Shown one piece after another: positions 8,962 through 20,440 of a stretch of 23,525 bases of DNA; within the stretch, counting starts at the first letter, position 1, and every line of letters starts with the position of its first letter. The translations under genes were made by a program, and so were the position numbers. The stretch is from Blakeslea trispora (Eukaryota > Mucoromycota > Mucoromycetes > Mucorales > Choanephoraceae): positions 1 to 23,525 of the forward strand of contig JAIWNE010000236.1 of the NCBI GenBank assembly GCA_025331445.1. Reading direction: 5' to 3'. The notes beneath the pieces were generated by a model. It was not told where the DNA came from. It ran no database searches and saw only the letters and a program-made list of their open reading frames with translations.

Positions 8962-9062
8962 CACACCATCATGTTGAGTATATGACTGAGTTTTCTGTAC
9001 TATACATATATACTTAGTTTTTGAGCTTTTTACCACAAAGTTATCTACTTTAATACACTAAA

Positions 9063-11211
9063 ATGAACTCTCAATTGAATCAACAAACAAACGCTATCGA
9101 AGAAGTCCAATCTATGATTGATACAAACACTGCTATGTATCGCAGCAACCAGATGGTTCTTGCTAACAGTATGGCCAACCGCCCTGTCAACACTATCAAA
9201 GCATATACTGCAAAGCAGAATGAATGGAAGGTACAGTTATGCCAATAAGCATTTAATAACATCAAATCTGATTTTTTGAATTTATTTTATAGCAATGGTG
9301 TCGTGAAACCAACTTTGCAGACGGCGAAATAGTTACCGATGCCAAACTTAGCTTCTTCTTGGACAGCTATGTTATGACCCGTGGCAGAAAGAAGCAAAGA
9401 GGCTCAGATGGATCTCCTATTCCATTGGGTAGAGAATCTATCCTTGCCTATGTTAAAGCTGTATCCGATCTTTACAACGTTCAGAAAGCTCTCAACATCA
9501 ATTCCAACGAGGCAGCCAGAGGACCTTTGGTTCGTACTTTTCTGGATAATTTGGAAAAGAGCAAGGTCAAGCAAAGAAGAGCTGCTTTTGAGGACAGAGG
9601 AAAGAACACTTTAAATGATGGATACACTAAAGAAGAATTATTGAAAATTAGTCAGTACTTCATCAATCAAAAAAACAACACCAACGGTTCTCGTGATAGA
9701 CTTTGTTTCTTGCTCAGTCATGCAATGCTTTGTAGAAGTCAAACTTCCTTGGGGATTCAACTTCCAGATCTCTTTTCAATCACTCTTGAGAACCAAGGCG
9801 CTACTAAATGCATTTCTTTGGTGGCTACGATTAGTTTTGGCAAAACCAACCAACACGGCAAAATTGAGTATGGATCTTCCATCCGTCACAAAAAAGTTGA
9901 ACTGTGTTCTGTGGGTGCTCTGGCTGTTTACCTCTTTTCCCGTTTTCATTTTGAAAATGAAGCATTTCCCGACTTCTCCGAGAGAAAGAACTGGTATGAA
10001 ACCGTACTTTTCAAAGGCAAGAATGAGAAGACTGCCATAACATACCAAGCCCAACACAAGATCTATGTTGAGGCACTCAAGCAAGTTGGTATCCATACCT
10101 CCAAGGTTACCCATGCCAACAGAAAGAGTGCTCTCAACATGATTGCTCAAGAGAATGTGCCAGGTGATCAGCAAAGAATGGTAGGAAGATGGGGTACCGA
10201 TAGAATGGTGGGATGCTACATCTCAAGCTTACCTGTGGATGCAATGAAGAGTCTTGCTGGCTTCCCTGTTGTTGCAAACAACTACTTCCTTCCTCGTGCA
10301 GTTGTCCTCCCACCTGCAAGCTTACAAGCAATGGTGTTTCCACAGGTTGATCTTTGGAAACAAAGATTTGAACGACAAGAGGGTGTACAAGAAGATATCG
10401 CTGCCCCAAACTTTTTGAACTTGCTTTCAAACCTTCGTGTTGTTTTCCTTCAGGTAACTATTATCCATCTCATTCGCCACATACCTTTGACTAAAGTCTT
10501 TTTATATATCAGGATTCTGTTGTTCTTAAGCAGAAATATCCTGGTTACTATCTTTGGTCATGTGAAATCTTTTCTTCTGACGCTTATAAGGAATTCGAAG
10601 GCCAAGTACTTGCTGCTGTTGCTGAAAACGAACAAGCATTTAATACAAGCCAGATGGTTCAAGCTGTGTTACCAGATCTTGTCTCGTCCATTGCCACTGG
10701 TTTTGACACCCTTACATCCAAGCTGCAAGTACTACAATCCTCTCAAGAAGACAGCAACAAGAAGATGAATGAGCATTTTGCTAAGTTTTTTGCTCTTGGA
10801 AATGCTTGTTTCAATGGTAGCTCTTCTTCCTCTGTTCCCTCTTCTTTGCCTTCTTCTTTGGTTTCTCCTGCCACTCTGCCCAGCCCAAATAGTGTAGTAA
10901 ATGCTCCAACTGCCTATTCAATGAACCGTAGCCTCGTGAGTATCACTGACGTTTGGAGAGAATATGCAGTTGGTTTGTTTGAGGGACCCTCAGTAAAGCG
11001 TTTGGAGGAGCAATTCGGTACAAGCTGGCGCAAAGACAGGAAAAAATTTCGCTTCTTTAGCAGACGAAGAGAAATCTACAGCATGGTAGAGAAGAAAGCT
11101 GACGAAGAGATGATTTCCTGCGAAGAGGCAGCAAGAAGACTAGAGCAGGATCGTGCTAACCTCAAAGTTAGCATTGATAAGTTTCGAAACATTTGTAGAG
11201 TACAACAATAA
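9063..11211 (+). CDS. Crypton-type tyrosine recombinase A with GCR1_C-like C-terminus
   Basis: Site-specific recombinase that would catalyse excision and insertion of a Crypton transposon by a tyrosine-mediated, DDE-independent mechanism. Exons 9063-9230, 9293-10453 and 10513-11211 join in phase 0 to 675 residues with no lesion; the introns are 62 and 59 bp. An N-terminal SAM-like, core-binding region contains RPVNTIKAYTAKQNEWK. Catalytic residues in view: R204 (LCRSQT), K240 (FGKTN), H330 and R333 (THANRKSA), W356 in GRW in place of the second His, and the nucleophile Y365 (GCYISSLP). A Ser-rich linker follows at about 548-575. A C-terminal GCR1_C-like DNA-binding domain spans about 587-655 (WREYAVGLFEGPSV, FRFFSRRREIY). 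Fungal Cryptons typically pair these two domains. All catalytic positions are present, so the gene may be functional. Confidence 0.88.
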
Positions 11212-12149
11212 AAAAAAATCATTCATTGACACTCTATAAATTATGCCGTGAGCTCAACTTGTATTTATTTACTTCGCATTGTATGAGTTGTATAGGCTTT
11301 TCTGTCTTATAGTCTATAATTAACTGAAGAATAGAACTCTCTAAAATATAAAGAACTGGTTAGTCAACAACGTTTAAGTAATCTACTAGTATAAACAGTT
11401 TGAAAGAGAGCAGTTTGTATTCGCGTCTTTTCAAGGTTTTTACATCCTACATTTTCAAGTCGATCGCCTAAATGCTTTGTGATGAAGTTTAAAGAAGCGT
11501 GAAGTAAGTTGCATAATTCATGAGTTTATTTTTTCAAGTTGGCTTTCTGGATACACAAAACCAGACGGATTTTCAAATTTTCTTCCCAAAAAGTATTTTT
11601 CTTCAAGACTCACTCCGCTCTAAAATCAATGAGACTTGGGACTGAGTCACAGCTTTTTTTGAAAAAATACCCTCTCAGTATCAATATTTTATCACATAAT
11701 GTGCATTATAACAAATTTCGGATACCTCTGGAAACATAATGGACACCTTTTATTTTAAAATCCGATAGAGAAAATTGCTGTTATTTAAATGTCCTCTTAA
11801 ATAAAATCGGTTATTTGAAGTTTGGGACACCTACTAATAACTCTGTTTTTTAAAATAATTTAAGATTTGCATTACTCATTAAATAGCACCTTCCACTACC
11901 ATAGCTAATGATACTGCTATAATTTCTTGTAGGAAGATTATGGGTTATATAAGCTTTGTAGTAGATCCTCTTTTGAGAGATTTTGTATACTTAATTTTGT
12001 TGCAGACTGCCAAACATTCTATTAGGTAAAGAAACCTGATCTAGTGTAGAATGTAATTTCAAAATGAGATCAAAGGCTAATAGATAGCACAAGTACATAT
12101 GTAGATGAGTTTGTTTATTCATATAGGTCTTCAAAAAATAGCCATGAGG
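11212..12149. other. AT-rich spacer between two convergent Crypton genes
   Basis: No gene is visible. The spacer takes the 3' ends of both recombinase genes. The stretch 11741-11830 carries GGACACCT at both ends in the same orientation and AAAATCSG-like words between them. This resembles a fragment of a short transposon end, but no inverted partner is evident. Open frames at 11539-11739 and 12105-12386 are shadows or AT-rich noise. Confidence 0.6.
11740..11752 (+). repeat. 13-bp direct repeat, left copy, flanking Crypton B
   Basis: TGGACACCTTTTA here is repeated exactly, in the same orientation, at 14782-14794. The pair brackets the second Crypton gene (12150-14332). Cryptons have no inverted repeats and can be flanked by short identical sequences, because recombination occurs at a shared site. 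Whether these are the true borders is inference. Confidence 0.5.
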
Positions 12150-14332
12150 CTATTCAAAAATATCATTGCAGTTTTTGCCCAAGTGACTCAAACTCTTCTT
12201 GGTTACTTGTCTTCTGTTTTCAGCTATGCGGACTGCATCTGCAACGGTTATACCATTAGAAGCTGCATAATCCTTTATGGTCTTCATGATTCTGTTTCTC
12301 CTCATGTACAACGTCTTCTGCCCATTTCTTGTGTACCATCCCTTTTGGCTGACATTCATGGTCTCAACCGATGGAAGGCCTCCTAGCCCTTCAGTCCACT
12401 CTCTATACAACTCTTCCAAAGAGTGAAGAGTAACACTAAGAGAGAAAGAGCTGGGACTTGCTGAAGGTGTTTGCTGATCCAAGCTACTTTCAATCGTGGC
12501 CATGTCTTCTTCGGTTCTTGGTTGTGAGGAAGGCATATTTCTTACCGTTGTCTGAGGAGTTTCAGATCCTTCTGGCCAAGAAATGTTGATTTGCAGTGGG
12601 GCCCTACCGGTAGAGATGTCGGACATGTTCAACAAAAGGCGGTTCACCAGGTGGACAACTTGCTGGTTGGACTGTTGGACACTCTCTTCAATGTTTGTGA
12701 ATCTTCGTTCAACTACTGGAATGACACGCTGGAGTAGGATGTTCTCAGGATGTTCTTCTTCATGGGCTTTGAGTAGCAGCTCTCTAAAATAAGGATATAG
12801 TTAGACTTTTTAATTCATGCTTTCATGTCTCTAGATCAATTGACATACCGTTTGAATTCCAAGTATTCGGGATGACGGAACAAAGGATTTTTCCACAATG
12901 AATGTGCTGGATACAGTTGCTGCATGAATACAGAATCTTGTAGAAACGTGATTCTTAATGTCATCATAAGTTGAAGAAAGCCTTCTGCGGAAACTGTTTG
13001 TCTTGCTGTACCATCATGAAGCTTTGAGAGCCAGTGACTTGCTTCAGGAAACACCATTGCTTGTAGATTTTCTGAAGGAGTGATGGTGGCGCGGGGGAGA
13101 AAGAAGGTACCTCGTTCGGTAAACCCAGCCAAGCTACGCATGATGCCACGAGGCAAGTTGGTGAGATAGGCACCATTCATTGAGCTGTTGTTCCATCTTC
13201 CCATTCTTCGAATATCTGATTCCTCAACACCTTGCATATCAGCCATTCGAGCAGCAGCACCTCGACTAACATGCGTTTTCTTTAAAGAAGTGATGTTGCA
13301 TGCTTTGAATGCTTTATCGATGGCTGCACAATGACTGTGGTAGGTCCATTGCTCCTTAGGGTCAGCTTTGTGCTTCAAGAGTTGAATGTCAAACCAGTCA
13401 GAAGAGTTTTCAAAACGAGGAAAAGGCTCATTTTTAACATGGAATCTTCCAAAAAAGTAAGCACCAAGCATCATAAATGGACAGATTTCAACCCGAGCGT
13501 TACGAATACATGCCCCAATTTCCATTCTTCCGAACTTGTTGGTCTTGCCTTGTCTCATTACCAAAATCAAAGCAGGGCATTTTTGAGAGCCTTCGCCTTC
13601 AAGATCGAGAACCTGCAAATCAGGCAATTGGGCTTGGCGAGCAGACTCACCACGAAGGAGACAAAAGTGAGACAAAAGGAACGAAAAAGAGTTGCGCAAA
13701 TCCTTGATGGTGTCTTGCTGAAAGTAATAACCAACAACAGAAGCCAATTGGTCAGTGGTGGTGTAGCCATCCATGATTGAGCCAACACCTCGATCCTCGT
13801 AGTTCAACTTCTTGGTTTGCTCTTCTTCTCTTTTGACTCTTTGAAGCAATGCAGCAAAAGTACTTCTTGGGTTGGGGTTTGCATCGATCTTCATCATCTG
13901 CTGCGAACGGTACAAATGCATAATGGCGGCACCATACAAGCACAAAGTGGAGTATCCGATCTTGGGCAATGGAAGCTCTTCGGCACTATCATTTCTCTTT
14001 CTCTTTCTACGGCTTGTTCTGTTTACAACCTTTAAAGCATTAAAAGATTAGTCTAACGAACAAGACATATTTTGATTACTTACAGCATCATCCAAGAAGT
14101 AATGAGCTTTTTCGCCTGTAACAATGTAGCGCAATTGAGCAGGCTCATGGGCAAACTTAATGTCACACCACTCTTCAAATTCTTTGATATTGGGATCATA
14201 GGCATTCTTAGTATTCTGGGGACGTGCAGTGATATTGTCTTGATTGGTCTTATCAATGGACTGTTTCATAGCTAACTCGGCTTGAATACGAGCAGAATGG
14301 CTTTGTGCAGCAGTATTTTCTGATGAGTGCAT
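12150..14332 (-). CDS. Crypton-type tyrosine recombinase B with GCR1_C-like C-terminus
   Basis: A second tyrosine recombinase of the same family, distinct in sequence from A. Exons 14332-14084, 14029-12849 and 12783-12150 give 2064 nt (687 residues plus stop) with consistent phases; introns are 54 and 65 bp. An N-terminal Gln/Asn-rich segment precedes RPQNTKNAYDPNIKEFEEWC, the equivalent of the RPVNTIKAY region in A. A basic cluster SRRKRKR near residue 90 looks like a nuclear localisation signal. Catalytic residues: R209 (LLRGES), K245 (QGKTN), H336 and R339 (THVSRGAA), W362 in GRW, and Y371 (GAYLTNLP). A Ser/Thr/Pro/Gln-rich linker leads to a GCR1_C-like domain at about 600-675 (LYREWTEGLGGLPSV, YMRRNRIMKTI). 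No stop or frameshift is visible, so it appears intact. Confidence 0.87.
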
Positions 14333-14781
14333 GGTTCTTGAAGTAATGATATAAAAAGTACAAAGTAAAATTTATCTTTTCCTAAAGCCATTGTCCAGCT
14401 TGACTCTTTATATACTTCTTTTTATGAAGCATGATTTGTAATTGATTGTTCTAGTATATTCTAAACTCAAATGATTTGTAAGTAAATAGATTTAGACAAT
14501 ATCTTGAGAATTGCAGAGAAACTGACATATATTTGGTAAGAGTATCGATAAATCTATAGAAAAGTTGCCTATATAAAGTTCCAGCTATTACTATATACTC
14601 TTTCTGTCTAATAATTTGTATAAATTGACAAGGTGCAAGCTGTATGTTCAAAGGCTATGTAGATTGTTCAATTTATGATCTGCTTATGCTATAAATTCTT
14701 AATGCTTATGTAAGAATTCAAACACATTTCAAGCTCATATCCAATGATATGCTAGGAATCTGGATTTCAATTATTTTATTC

Positions 14782-14794
14782 TGGACACCTTTTA
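14782..14794 (+). repeat. 13-bp direct repeat, right copy, flanking Crypton B
   Basis: TGGACACCTTTTA, identical to 11740-11752 and in the same orientation, about 450 bp upstream of the Crypton B start codon. Confidence 0.5.
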
Positions 14795-14975
14795 GCTGGG
14801 AAACCAGGACAGTGTCCCGCTTAATTTTTTAACATAACCTTTCATTATCAATACGATATTTAAGTAGTCACGTAATTTGCGAAAGCGCCCATCAACAGAC
14901 TTGATACACGTTTCCTTGGCCTTTTTTTCCATTTATTGCTTTCATTATTACTATGCACTACGGCTCAAGCGGGTA

Positions 14976-15122
14976 GGGCTGATGGCCCAAAAATTGGGCC
15001 CTACAGCCCAATCGGTCTACTAACAAATCGAATGGGCTAAAATGCGTTTAGCCCAATTTTGGTTTGCAGTAAAATGGGCCATCGGCCCACTGCCGATGGC
15101 CCAATTTTGGTAGATTGGCCCA
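14976..15122. repeat. Cluster of three hairpins built on GGCCCA/TGGGCC
   Basis: Hairpin 1: GGGCTG (14976-14981) pairs with CAGCCC (15004-15009), and inside it GGCCCAA (14984-14990) pairs with TTGGGCC (14994-15000). Hairpin 2: TGGGCTAAA (15033-15041) pairs with TTTAGCCCA (15047-15055). Hairpin 3: TGGGCCATCGGC (15075-15086) pairs with GCCGATGGCCCA (15092-15103). A last GGCCCA lies at 15117-15122. All stems share the same core word and lie in otherwise AT-rich DNA without an open frame. Function unknown. Confidence 0.85.
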
Positions 15123-16905
15123 TTTTTTGACTGCTAAAAACATTGGTATACCGCTATGAAGGCCAATGATGATCGCTTATATAGTTTAAGTGGAGCTTCA
15201 GCATCAAATGAAAATGCAAACATTAAAGAGGTTTAAATGATCATGTTCTATGTGGATAAATAATAAACAGACTAATGGTTTGTCAGTATTCCTTTAAGTA
15301 AGCTTGAATACTACTGGATCATCTAGTATTACAGGCCAATCATGTTTGTTACATTGCGTCTTTTTTATAATTGTAGGCAAATCAGGCTTTTTTAATTTTA
15401 TTAATTTGAATCAATAAATGCTATATATGGGTTCTTCTTTAGGCTGATTTGTAGCTCAGATGTCCTTTTTGGCAATAGGAATGCGCATTAGGTGTATTCA
15501 GATTGATTGGCATGCTTGGCTTTGATATAGGTACCTTTTGGGATCATAAGAAGCAGTATAGGAAGCAGAAATGAGTTAATTTCCATGATAGAGCCTTCAT
15601 AAGCACATTAATCGCTTTGCAGTAGCTGCGCTTGAAAAAATATCAGCCTTAACCGAGATTTTTTTTCGTATTTTTTTTTCTTGACAGCCAACTTGAAGCA
15701 ACATGCAAGGTCATGAGCAACACCAAGTAAGAGATCACTCGACCCAGTACATACAAGAGTCAGAAACAATAGAGGAAGAAAGTAAATAGCATAGAAAGTC
15801 TAAAAAACCAAAAAAAAATAAAGATGAGACGCGATCGTTTACACATGTTTTGTCATCAGCATGTTGTGTCCTTAGTTGCGATTAGGTACCTCATGAGTCA
15901 GCCAACAGTGAGAGCAACAGTCAAAGTAAACAGTTGATAAGAGGGTTCATTTGGTAAGATAGTCAAGTCAAAATAATCTGGAGCGGTATTTCACTTGTCA
16001 CGAAAGAGATTCAAAGAGATGAGGCAACCTCATCTGGGATGGAGCGCACATGTAAGCATGAGCAACGACATGAAGACACAAAAAAAGAAAATAATAAGCA
16101 GTAAAGTTGGAAGGAACTCCAAGTTCAACTAAAAAGAGATTCGGTAACCATTTAAAACAACAGACCTCAGTAGTGGAAGAAGAACAGGCGGATAAAGAGC
16201 GTTTCTTAAAGATGAGATAGAGAGATGGCGACATGGGAAGAGACTCAGTACTTAAACAACGGTATATCAGAGAAGAAAAGTATTTCTTACAGCTTGGATA
16301 ATGATCAGTGATAATGACGGAACAGGCAGACGAAATGAGCACACAAGAAAGAAGACAGACATGAACAGATCAGACATAGGATGGGAATACAATAAGCAGT
16401 TGAATATCTGGTTACGAAGAGGTTTCATGTCGATGACTACGAATAGAGAAATTTAGTGAATGCAATGTGCACAATAGCATTTGAACAGATAACTAAGGAA
16501 ATCGAAGGAATTCGGGCAAGAAATGTTTATGCAGAGGCATCGATCCTGATAGGCAGCATAGATAGACATGGTATTCAGATTTCAGTCAAAGAAGTATAAG
16601 TTTGAGCAACATGGTATAAAGCAGAGAGCATGGATAAAAAAGTCATGGATGAGGCGGTAAAAAGTAGCACAGATGAGGGTGAGATGAATAAGGGATTGTC
16701 TACTAGAATCCATGATAAGTGGTTGTATAAGTGTATAAAATGTTGCAGACAAGCAAATGCATACTAATAAGAAGATTGAAGCTGCAATGAAATGAGAAGA
16801 GAAGTGTAGTCGAGGTGTTATAATGTTGTTATGATAAGGTGGTATACATGAAGCTAGTGTGAAATAAGAGAGTCAGTAATGTTGATGGATCATAAAATAT
16901 TTGTA

Positions 16906-16932
16906 AAAAAAAAAAAAAAATTAAAAAAAAAA
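16906..16932 (+). repeat. Poly-A low-complexity tract
   Basis: Run of A interrupted by TT. It could be slippage, or the tail of an old retroposed insert. No duplicated target site was recognised. Confidence 0.8.
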
Positions 16933-17133
16933 GATAAAAGTGCTTACCGTTTGCTGTGCATATAATGAAAAAAAGAAAGAAAAAAGAAAATGGGGGATTG
17001 AAAAAAATGGCCAGTATATATGAGAAATATGACAGTGATGAGAAAAAAGTATGATTTCATTGACAGATTCAAGCTAAAATTGTACTGAAAAGGAAAATGT
17101 CTTGGATTTGCATATTATATGCTTTACCAAAAA

Positions 17134-17165
17134 AGAAAGAGAGAGAGAGAAAGTAAAAGAGAGAG
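17134..17165 (+). repeat. GA-rich simple repeat
   Basis: Mostly GA dinucleotides with A insertions, within the purine-rich spacer. Typical microsatellite. Confidence 0.75.
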
Positions 17166-17457
17166 GATCGGCTAAAGTAAGCAAAAAGAGATATGACTGC
17201 TATTTGGCGTTTGAGATGGCGTCATCTGTGGTGCTATAAATTGGAAGGACTATCTCAGAGAAAGACAAACTGCTTCTTCTCTTTAATATTTTCTATGGTT
17301 TACATATTATATTCCAAACATTAAAATAGTTTAAGCTAAGACAGTTTAAGAAATACTTGGAACGAATATATTAGTTAGTGATTTATTATAGATAATATCA
17401 ATAAATGAATGATGAAAAATATGTACACGAGTTTGAACGACGAGAAGAGTGAGGTAT

Positions 17458-20440
17458 TTACAAAATGGTATGGCCGCGCAAGCGATTGTTTAGTTTTTGA
17501 TAGTATTTGGCATCTAACCATATTACTTTGTAGTGAAGAAGTTCGTCGTCATATCTTACGAGACCTACAGTAGTGAGAATGTCCCTCACTTCACACACCA
17601 TATAGGGACCGTTATTTCTTTCATCATCGTAATTAGCCTTGATAATTCCATAATCGTCCATATCGGTATCAAGAATTACAGACAACAGGGCGAGAAAACG
17701 TATACTACCATTGAATTTGTGCTCAAAAAAGAACACAACCTCACCTAAATACCAGAATTTTTGTTGTCTGCTAATGACAATACATTTAGCGATTTGAAAA
17801 GTTAGGAAGAATATGGCAAGTACCTGGTAATATGCTTTGCTTCAAACAGACAAGATATTTGCTCGACGAATCTGGCTCTGATATTGTCGATACCATCTTG
17901 ACTGGAAGACAAAGCCGTTGTGCAACATTCGAGCTGCCAGCATTATTTTCTCTCCATAGTTGACAATACTCGACAGTCCCAATCGATTGTAAAATCTCTG
18001 CAAAGCATCAACACAAACAAGGGACAGGTACATCAACAACAATATCTTCACGATTGAGAGATACATTTGAAAACTTTTCCCATATTGAGGCCATCTATCT
18101 GGTTGTGTAGGATGGTCATGGTAATCATTCAATGTTTGTTTCAGGTGAGCTGATTTGGTCGAAAGCTTCAGTAACATCGGTTTGATTAAAAAAATTGAAT
18201 CTTGTGTGAATGTTACTGATTTCTTTGTTAGGCTTGGACATCGAGAATACTTTGTTGCTATATAGTTTGATTCTTTTCGAGAGATCTACAAGAATAGTAT
18301 CGAAGGGTCCGTGTTGTCTGATGAGATCGGCTACATGATAAACGGCAAAGTGACAATTCATTGTCCAAACTCGCATGCTCAATTGGTCTTCTGCTACGCT
18401 TTGTTGAAGAAAGTCAGCCCATTGTTTGAAGGATCTATTTTATGATAGTTTAAAATCGAATACAATCGGCAGCATAAAAATAAAAAGGTACCTTTCCATA
18501 TATTGTAACTCCTCAACGGTGATACATCTTTGCAGACTTATAGAACATGCACTCACTAAATGCATAAGATTTCTGGTTTGAACGCTTCTCATGTAAGGTA
18601 CAATTACAGTAGGAACAACGTGCAATAGAATATGCTGCCAATCAACAGCCCTGTAGAAACCTGCTCTGTGATCAAAAGTGAAATCAAACATGAAGGAGTT
18701 GTCTTTTTACTTTGATTGATCCATTGACCAAGCTTATCCCAAAAGTTCTCAGTGTAAGCCTTCTATTGTGTCAAACGCATAGCTGGACATATTTGCAGGC
18801 ATGAACTTGTTTCGGGTTGGCTTTTCCAAAAGATTGAAAACAAGATGACCTATTCCATGACCTAACATATGCAACTCATCGCCAAAAAAGGAAAATGGCC
18901 AAGAAAGTTGGCAAACTAGTGATCAGATCACCACGCATCCTTTCCTTTGATAACTGTTAGTAAACGATTATTAAACTGTGGTGTGATATGCCTTACAATG
19001 TCTCCTTCAATCAAGCTTTCAGCAGTACGATCATCGCCAACACCGAGTACTTTCCATGGTAATTTTGACGATAACTATCTGCTCTCACATCACAGATTCG
19101 ACAACCGTAAGTACCTGTATGGCCACCAAAATGCATGATTTCAGCAAACCTGGTATGTCGCCGATAAAACCAAGTATTGCAACCTTACCATTAAACTTTT
19201 CGACACCATCACGCTTATATAATCAGACCACGACGATACAACTGTTAACCTCGGCTATCAAAGGTTGCAAAAAGACACAAGCATTTGGCTTTCCTGGACA
19301 AATGGCTATTTGAATCATGTTTTTTCTTTTGTTCTAAAAGTTTAAAGCAAAGTAAGAATATGTTCGATGAGGGTAAACATGAATCAATTTAACCTATACT
19401 CAGGATGAATTTAGAATCAGGCAGTTAATCATGACTTGGTGTGCTTTCTGTACATGCTTTGGCTGATAGCCGTCAACGAAAATCAACAAACAGATGGTAT
19501 TGTCCTCTAGAACTCCTTCATTCAACAAACGTTGGTATGGCACCTGAAAAGACATCTCGATACTGGTTGTTTGATGCTGAATGATCAAAGAAATGATTGC
19601 GGTAGTCAAGCATATCGCTTCGTTTTGGGTCTGCATAGAATTCCGTCAAAGCATTGCAATTGAGTGTAGCCATCGTGCTTTCAGATTTCAAAGTGGCAGA
19701 GGCATATTTGGATCGCGTTCAGTGTTATTTCTGGCCTCTTCCACTTGAGTAATGTTGCTGTAACGAGGACGCTGACATGGTTCGTATTGACAAGTCAAAA
19801 TATCCGGACTGTCAAGAGGAACATGTAACACCCATTTGCACAGATGTCATGTTTACGATTGTGGTCAGTTGTTATAGATGAAACGACGGTAAGTGTCAGG
19901 TGATTTAAACAAGTTTCATTCAAAAGATCTTCTACATGTAAAAAGTCATCAGCTTGAAAATAATTACATTACGATTGAATAAAAAGTACCATCTAAATGC
20001 ATTGGCATGATCTCTTTGTTGAGATACTTGACAATCTCTCTTTGACCTTGACGAGAGACATTGAATTTATCTAGCAAATGCATAAAACCCATTGCTTTTA
20101 CATCAAATTGACTGATGTTGCAGCTGTCAATCCATTCTTTAACAATGGTTCATCATCTAAAGAACATGTTTCAATAACATTTATTTGCATTGTTTGTGTG
20201 ATGTTTAACTTACTTGATGGCCTTCTATGTCACTAGAAGATTGCTCTACAACTGGATCGTTATTGCTGTCTAACATCTCAATGTCTTCAATCACAAAATC
20301 AGCCGGATTAACTTGCTGACTTTGAGTAGCATCGTATGCTCTTTCAGCGGCTCTTCGAACACATTTGGACTTTCTTTTGGAGCATTGAGTTTGGCAATGC
20401 TAATGAAAGTAGCAGAACAGGTAGGACAGTGAACATTTTA
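17458..20440 (-). pseudogene. Decayed TNP2-family (CACTA/EnSpm-like) transposase
   Basis: A chain of minus-strand fragments appears in the order expected of a fungal TNP2-type transposase, but in shifting frames. From the N-terminus: a Cys pair HCPTC (about 20430) and an acidic stretch; an open block with DVKAMGFMHLLDKFNVSR (about 20145-19990); ICLLIFVDGYQPKH and MINCLILN (19500-19405); PGKPNACVFLQPL then GFIGDIPG (19315-19150, one in-frame TGA); GHTGTYGCRIC in another frame (about 19130-19095); SFFGDELHMLGHGIGHLVFN (about 18880-18820); DWQHILLHVVPTVIVPYM (18691-18495), apparently spliced to QWADFLQQS and MNCHFAVYHVADLIRQHGPF (18434-18125); and a C-terminal block with VRDILTTVGLV (17736-17458). 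Family assignment is from recognised motifs, not a search. Frameshifts and stops make it non-functional. I found no CACTA ends. Confidence 0.62.

Larger units (their letters stand above)
14333..17457. other. Long non-coding, AT- and purine-rich spacer
   Basis: No gene can be supported. The left part holds the 13-bp repeat at 14782 followed by CAGTGTCC near 14805-14812, reminiscent of a Tc1/mariner-type end but unproven, and the GGCCCA hairpin cluster near 15 kb. From about 15.68 to 17.2 kb the plus strand is rich in A and G with many stops in all frames, possibly the remains of an older repeat. The minus-strand open frame at 15998-16342 (Ser/Leu/Cys-rich) has no recognisable domain. Confidence 0.55.

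Noticed and set aside
12583..13780. Plus-strand frames across Crypton B
   Set aside because: Antisense shadows of the recombinase exons.
14795..14830. CAGTGTCC word resembling a Tc1/mariner end
   Set aside because: No inverted partner, TA duplication or transposase nearby. Kept only as a remark.
15680..17440. Possible LTR-retrotransposon remnant (purine-rich stretch, TGTTATAATG near 16.8 kb, TATAAATT at 17235)
   Set aside because: No repeated LTR, no reverse-transcriptase or integrase motif and no primer-binding site could be shown. One weak integrase-like phrase is not enough.
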